A DNA stretch of 10,003 bases, from positions 1 through 10,003 of the forward strand of contig JBGPKH010000312.1 of NCBI GenBank assembly GCA_041485845.1. The letters are read 5' to 3'. The notes below the pieces were generated by a model. It was given only the letters and a program-made list of their open reading frames with translations. It ran no database searches and was not told where the DNA came from. The position numbers and the translations under genes are program-made. Below, piece by piece: positions 7,162 to 10,003 of this stretch; position 1 is the stretch's first letter; every line of letters begins with the position of its first letter. Origin of the DNA: OMOG01 sp041485845 (GTDB taxonomy: Bacteria; Acidobacteriota; Terriglobia; Bryobacterales; Bryobacteraceae).

Positions 7162-7167
7162 CTCCTT
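7162..7167 (-). promoter_or_regulatory. Ribosome binding site fixing the nucleoside hydrolase start
   Basis: AAGGAG on the minus strand lies 8 nt before ATG 7153. A second, out-of-frame ATG at 7158-7160 is too close to be used, so this site decides the start. Confidence 0.7.
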
Positions 7168-7210
7168 GTTCCTACCATAGCGCGGGCGGCCGGAGGAAAC
7201 GCGGACGCCA

Positions 7211-7606
7211 TCATGGTGGGCTGGGCAGGTTGCCGGCCTTCCGCGAGCGGGAAAATTCAGCATCTGGGCCAATCTGGGCCCCGAGGCCGTCGTCCATCGG
7301 AAACAGAGTGAATCCGACGATCGCGAATAGCGGCGCCCATGTCCTCCCGGCAGCGTAGGCCAAAGCCATGGTCTCGTCCGGAAACGGTTCGGATACGGGC
7401 CACGCCAGTTGCGCAGCATACGCTTCGAACGCGGCGGGTACATCGATCGCCACGCACGTGAGCACCGTGGCTAGCCGCTGGCTGGATGTTGCGCCGCGGA
7501 TTCCCGGCTTCCAGGCGCCTCCGGGCACGGCGCCCGTACTGAAGGTCGCGGGATTGTAAAACGGCCGCGTGAAGAATGCGGTCCCGCGTCCGAACCAATC
7601 CTGCAA
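7211..7606 (-). CDS. Hypothetical protein, probable small gene (131 aa)
   Basis: I do not recognise this protein. The minus-strand frame gives 131 residues from a TTG at 7606, starting 4 nt beyond the stop of the oxidoreductase gene. Codon third positions in this frame are mostly G or C, as in neighbouring genes, and the composition is protein-like: aromatic-rich N-terminal half (DWFGRGTAFFTRPFYNP), a segment with ATVLTCVAIDVPAAFEAYAA (46-65), a hydrophobic stretch WAPLFAIVGFTLFP (90-103), and a Pro/Ser tail. Lysine is nearly absent (two residues). No ATG start or Shine-Dalgarno sequence is seen near the N-terminus, and the frame stays open upstream to about 7696 inside the oxidoreductase gene, so the start is uncertain and a decayed remnant of a longer gene is possible. 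Its position inside a minus-strand gene row favours membership of that operon. One possible membrane-associated helix lies around 90-103. Confidence 0.45.
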   Translation of the reverse strand: MQDWFGRGTAFFTRPFYNPATFSTGAVPGGAWKPGIRGATSSQRLATVLTCVAIDVPAAFEAYAAQLAWPVSEPFPDETMALAYAAGRTWAPLFAIVGFTLFPMDDGLGAQIGPDAEFSRSRKAGNLPSPP

Positions 7607-7610
7607 GCCG

Positions 7611-8681
7611 CTACGCCGCGTACTCTTTCGCGTTCGCCGGCATGGAGAGCAGCACCCGGCGCTGCGGCAACGCAGCCTGCAAGAGTTCCATCTCATTCGC
7701 GCCGCCGGCCAGCGGCAGCGCTACCTGGCCTCCCTGGGCTGCCGAACGGCAAAACGCCATCATGATTTCGAAGCCGCGATACGCGCTCCCGAAATGGCAC
7801 GGATGGACCTGTTGCTCGTCATCCAGCCAGTCAGCCATCTGTTGGATGTACGGCGGCATGTCGAGGTCGTAGTTCATACACCCGCCGCCCGAGCGGGAAA
7901 GCTGACTGGTCACCGCGCGCCAGCCTCCGCCGGTCAAGACCTCGGCGAAGCCTTCGGCGCCCTGCGCGCCGATGCGGCACTTGCGCCACCAGTAATCGAC
8001 TTCCGGCACGTCCGGCGCACCCGCCCCGCATTCGATGATCCCGTGCACCCCATTCGCGAAATGAATGAAGCCGGCGATGTAGTCGGGTGAAGGATGCGCG
8101 TCCGCGAGTTTCCCCCGTCCGGAGGCCTGCGCCATGACCCACTCCGCTTCCGCCTCGCCATTGAACCAGCGCGTGTAGTCGATCAGGTGCGAAAGCATGT
8201 GCATCATCCATCCGGTGGCGGTTCCGTAAACCGTGTGGATCCGTCCCAGAGCGCCGCTCGCCACAACCTCCTTTACCTTCCGGTAATGCTCCCCATACCG
8301 ATGTTGATGGCTGACCACGGCTTTCACACCGCTCGCTTCCAGCAGGTCGCGGACTACGAAACCTTCGGCACTGGTCAGAGCGACGGGCTTCTCCATCGCG
8401 ATGAGCTGCGCCCCGCTCTCGATTCCCGCGCGGATCATCCCGGTGCGGACGTTGGGCAGCGTGCAGAAGCAGAATACGTCGGGCCGCACCGAACGGGCCA
8501 GTTCACGGGCATCGGTTCCCTTCGCCGTTACACCTAGTTTGGAGGCCGCGGCATCCACGCGGGCCTGATCGATATCGCAGATGCCGGCGAGCTCGAAGCG
8601 GGGATTCGCCTGGAAAGCGGCGGCGTGGTGCATTCCTCGCTTGCCGGCGCCAACCACCACGACCCGATAGCGATCCTTCAT
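7611..8681 (-). CDS. Gfo/Idh/MocA-family NAD(P)-dependent oxidoreductase
   Basis: This 356-aa protein has the normal length and layout of the Gfo/Idh/MocA family, which oxidises or reduces hydroxyl groups of sugars, inositols and sugar nucleotides. The N-terminal Rossmann fold shows VVVVGAGKRG (7-16) and the acidic end of the second strand, CDID (35-38). The family's EKP motif is at 97-99, with Lys98 a likely catalytic residue. The C-terminal alpha/beta domain includes GRIHTVYG (146-153) and MHMLSHLIDYTRWF (160-173), where His165 and Asp168 match the usual H-x2-D active-site pair. The ATG at 8681 overlaps the stop of the aminotransferase gene as ATGA. No Shine-Dalgarno sequence precedes it, which fits translational coupling. 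Together with the aminotransferase it probably forms a keto-sugar amination pair, but the substrate cannot be read from the sequence; sugar or inositol catabolism is the alternative. Confidence 0.88.
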   Translation of the reverse strand: MKDRYRVVVVGAGKRGMHHAAAFQANPRFELAGICDIDQARVDAAASKLGVTAKGTDARELARSVRPDVFCFCTLPNVRTGMIRAGIESGAQLIAMEKPVALTSAEGFVVRDLLEASGVKAVVSHQHRYGEHYRKVKEVVASGALGRIHTVYGTATGWMMHMLSHLIDYTRWFNGEAEAEWVMAQASGRGKLADAHPSPDYIAGFIHFANGVHGIIECGAGAPDVPEVDYWWRKCRIGAQGAEGFAEVLTGGGWRAVTSQLSRSGGGCMNYDLDMPPYIQQMADWLDDEQQVHPCHFGSAYRGFEIMMAFCRSAAQGGQVALPLAGGANEMELLQAALPQRRVLLSMPANAKEYAA

Positions 8682-9808
8682 GCGGCACCCGCATTCCGGT
8701 CCCAATCCAAGACCTTGCCGATCACGTAGTCGGCCTCCTGCTCGGTCAGTTCCGGAAACATGGGCAGCGAGATACAGCAGGCGGCATTGCGCTCTGAGTT
8801 GGGAATCGGCCCGGCGATCCGCGCCCCTTTCCCCCAGGGATACCCTTCCTGCTGATGAATGGCGATCGGGTAGTGGCACTTGGCGTCGATCCCGTTCTCG
8901 TTGAGGAAATTCAGCAGCGGGTCGCGATGCTCCGGCTTCTTGGTTTCGATGACATATAGATGATAGACGTGGTAGTAACCGGGCGTCTCGTACGGCAGCG
9001 TGAAACTGGCCGCATCCCGCAGGCACGCGGAATAGCGGGCCGACCACTTGCGCCGAAGCGCGTTCCAGTCGTCGATGTGCTTCAGCTTGGCGCTGAGCAC
9101 TGCGGCGTGGATATCGTCCAGGCGGCTGTTATAGCCCATGCTGTGGCACGACCGCTTCTCCGACCCGTGATTGCGCAACCTGCGGATCGTGCGGTCCACG
9201 TCCTCGCGATTGGTAACCACCGCGCCGCCGTCGCCGAAGCATCCCAGATTTTTTTGGATGATGAAACTCGTGCACATCGCGTCGCTCAGCTCACCGATCC
9301 GGAAGCCGTCTCCGCGCGCGCCGATCCCCTGCGCATTGTCTTCGATCACCAGCAAACCGTGCCAATCCGCGATCGCGCGGATGGCCAGCATGTCCGCGCA
9401 CTGGCCATAGAGATGCACGGGAACCAGGGCCTTCGTCTTCGGCGTAATCGCGGCTTCGATCTTGGAAGGGTCGATGCAGTTCGTCTTCGGATCGGAATCG
9501 ACGAAGACCGCCGTAGCGCCGGCGATCCAGATCCCCTCGGCGGTGGCGAAGAACGTGTTGGCCGTGGTGATGCACTCGGCGCCGGGTCCGATCCCCAGCG
9601 CCTGAAACGCCAGCCACAGGGCATCCGTGCCGTTGCCCACGCCGATGGCGTATTTCATTCCATGCCAGGCGGCGAATTCTTTCTCGAACCGCTTGAGCAT
9701 CGGCCCCATGACGTACTGGCCGGACTCCAGAACCTCATTGATATTGGCGTCGATTTCCTCCTGGATGTTGTGATATTGGCGGACGTGACCATAAAACCCG
9801 ACGTTCAT
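8678..9808 (-). CDS. DegT/DnrJ/EryC1/StrS-family PLP aminotransferase
   Basis: This 376-aa protein is a full-length sugar aminotransferase of the DegT/DnrJ/EryC1/StrS family (PF01041), which transfers an amino group, usually from glutamate, to a keto sugar or keto cyclitol. Features in order: SGQYVMGPMLKRFEKEFA (29-46), the cofactor-phosphate loop VGNGTDAL (57-64), TANTFFATAE (82-91), VPVHLYGQCADM (129-140), VIEDNAQGIGA (154-164) with Asp157 pairing with the PLP nitrogen, the PLP lysine Lys186 in QKNLGCFGDGGAVV, and NSRLDDIHAAVL near 245. Two details are slightly unusual: EDNAQ where EDCAQ or EDAAQ is common, and TSFIIQKNLG before the lysine. ATG 9808 is chosen from GAAGGAG at 9817-9823 (8-nt spacing); the frame stays open to 9853 but those residues are not family-like. 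It is the first gene of the minus-strand row and is coupled by ATGA to the oxidoreductase. Confidence 0.92.
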   Translation of the reverse strand: MNVGFYGHVRQYHNIQEEIDANINEVLESGQYVMGPMLKRFEKEFAAWHGMKYAIGVGNGTDALWLAFQALGIGPGAECITTANTFFATAEGIWIAGATAVFVDSDPKTNCIDPSKIEAAITPKTKALVPVHLYGQCADMLAIRAIADWHGLLVIEDNAQGIGARGDGFRIGELSDAMCTSFIIQKNLGCFGDGGAVVTNREDVDRTIRRLRNHGSEKRSCHSMGYNSRLDDIHAAVLSAKLKHIDDWNALRRKWSARYSACLRDAASFTLPYETPGYYHVYHLYVIETKKPEHRDPLLNFLNENGIDAKCHYPIAIHQQEGYPWGKGARIAGPIPNSERNAACCISLPMFPELTEQEADYVIGKVLDWDRNAGAA

Positions 9809-9816
9809 CGATCTCT

Positions 9817-9823
9817 CTCCTTC
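9817..9823 (-). promoter_or_regulatory. Ribosome binding site of the aminotransferase gene
   Basis: GAAGGAG on the minus strand lies 8 nt before ATG 9808 and supports that start over the longer open frame beginning at 9853. Confidence 0.75.
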
Positions 9824-9865
9824 GCCCCTAAGACGAGGCCTCCAACTGCTCACCGATTTTCAGCT

Positions 9866-9871
9866 ATTATA
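9866..9871 (-). promoter_or_regulatory. Putative -10 box of the aminotransferase operon
   Basis: A perfect TATAAT (minus strand, in GGGCTATAATAGC) lies 57 nt before ATG 9808 in otherwise very GC-rich DNA. The -35 region at a 17-nt spacing reads CCGGCC, which does not match TTGACA, so the promoter may need an activator or use another sigma factor. It would drive the four minus-strand genes down to 6146. To its right, 9872-10003 contains no gene that I can recognise. Confidence 0.45.
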
Positions 9872-10003
9872 GCCCGAAACCGGGGGCGGGCCGGCGTTTC
9901 TCCTTCCGGCGCGCGGCGCCACTCCGGGTGCCGAACCGAACTGGGGAAGCCGCTACCCGAGGCGACCGCTCGCTTGAAGACGCGGCGAAGAACCGGCGAA
10001 AAT

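Noticed and set aside
6017..7180. Plus-strand open frame (387 codons) opposite the nucleoside hydrolase gene
   Set aside because: Composition is Arg/His/Gly-rich and without motifs, while the minus strand has the complete nucleoside hydrolase signature, a ribosome binding site and a defined start.
7611..9808. Specific assignment as a WbpB/WlbA plus WbpE-type UDP-sugar pair or as RifL/RifK-like AHBA enzymes
   Set aside because: Only family-level motifs are visible; the substrate-defining residues cannot be judged without alignment, so a gene symbol would be unsupported.

Overview
The window looks like chromosomal DNA of a GC-rich soil or sediment bacterium, most likely an Acidobacteriota of the Solibacter/Bryobacter type. 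The main reasons are an exported cytochrome-like PSCyt/PSD (DUF1587/1595/1592/1588/1585) protein coupled to a Tat-exported DUF1552 (HXXSHH) protein, and a DUF1559-like pseudopilin. These families are abundant in Planctomycetes, Verrucomicrobia and Solibacter-like Acidobacteriota. The phylum is inferred from gene families only; no rRNA or other marker gene is present.

Layout. (1) 1-1312 is an insertion-sequence graveyard on the minus strand. It holds an IS21-type IstA fragment that runs off the left edge and an IS1380-type transposase C-terminus, separated by about 200 bp of unassigned sequence. (2) 1313-4962 (minus) is a two-gene operon: the 770-aa PSCyt/PSD protein followed, with a 4-nt ATGA overlap, by the 446-aa DUF1552 protein. 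(3) 4963-5246 is a divergent intergenic region with a TATAAT box facing right. (4) 5247-6092 (plus) is a prepilin-type pseudopilin carrying a perfect EF-hand loop. (5) 6146-9808 (minus) reads as one probable operon: DegT-family aminotransferase, then a Gfo/Idh/MocA oxidoreductase (4-nt ATGA overlap), then a probable 131-aa hypothetical protein, then a nucleoside-hydrolase-fold protein. A TATAAT box lies about 60 bp upstream of the first gene. (6) 9872-10003 shows no recognisable gene.

How the genes may work together. The PSCyt/PSD and DUF1552 proteins are exported by different routes (Sec and Tat) yet are translationally coupled, so they probably act together in the periplasm or envelope; their biochemistry is not established. 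The aminotransferase and oxidoreductase form a classical pair for making or converting an amino sugar or aminocyclitol: the oxidoreductase makes a keto group and the aminotransferase replaces it with an amine. The nucleoside hydrolase downstream could release a sugar from an N-glycoside, but its active site is altered. I see no CRISPR array, phage module, toxin-antitoxin pair or RNA gene. The least explained parts are the EF-hand pseudopilin, the small hypothetical gene at 7211-7606, and the divergent nucleoside hydrolase.
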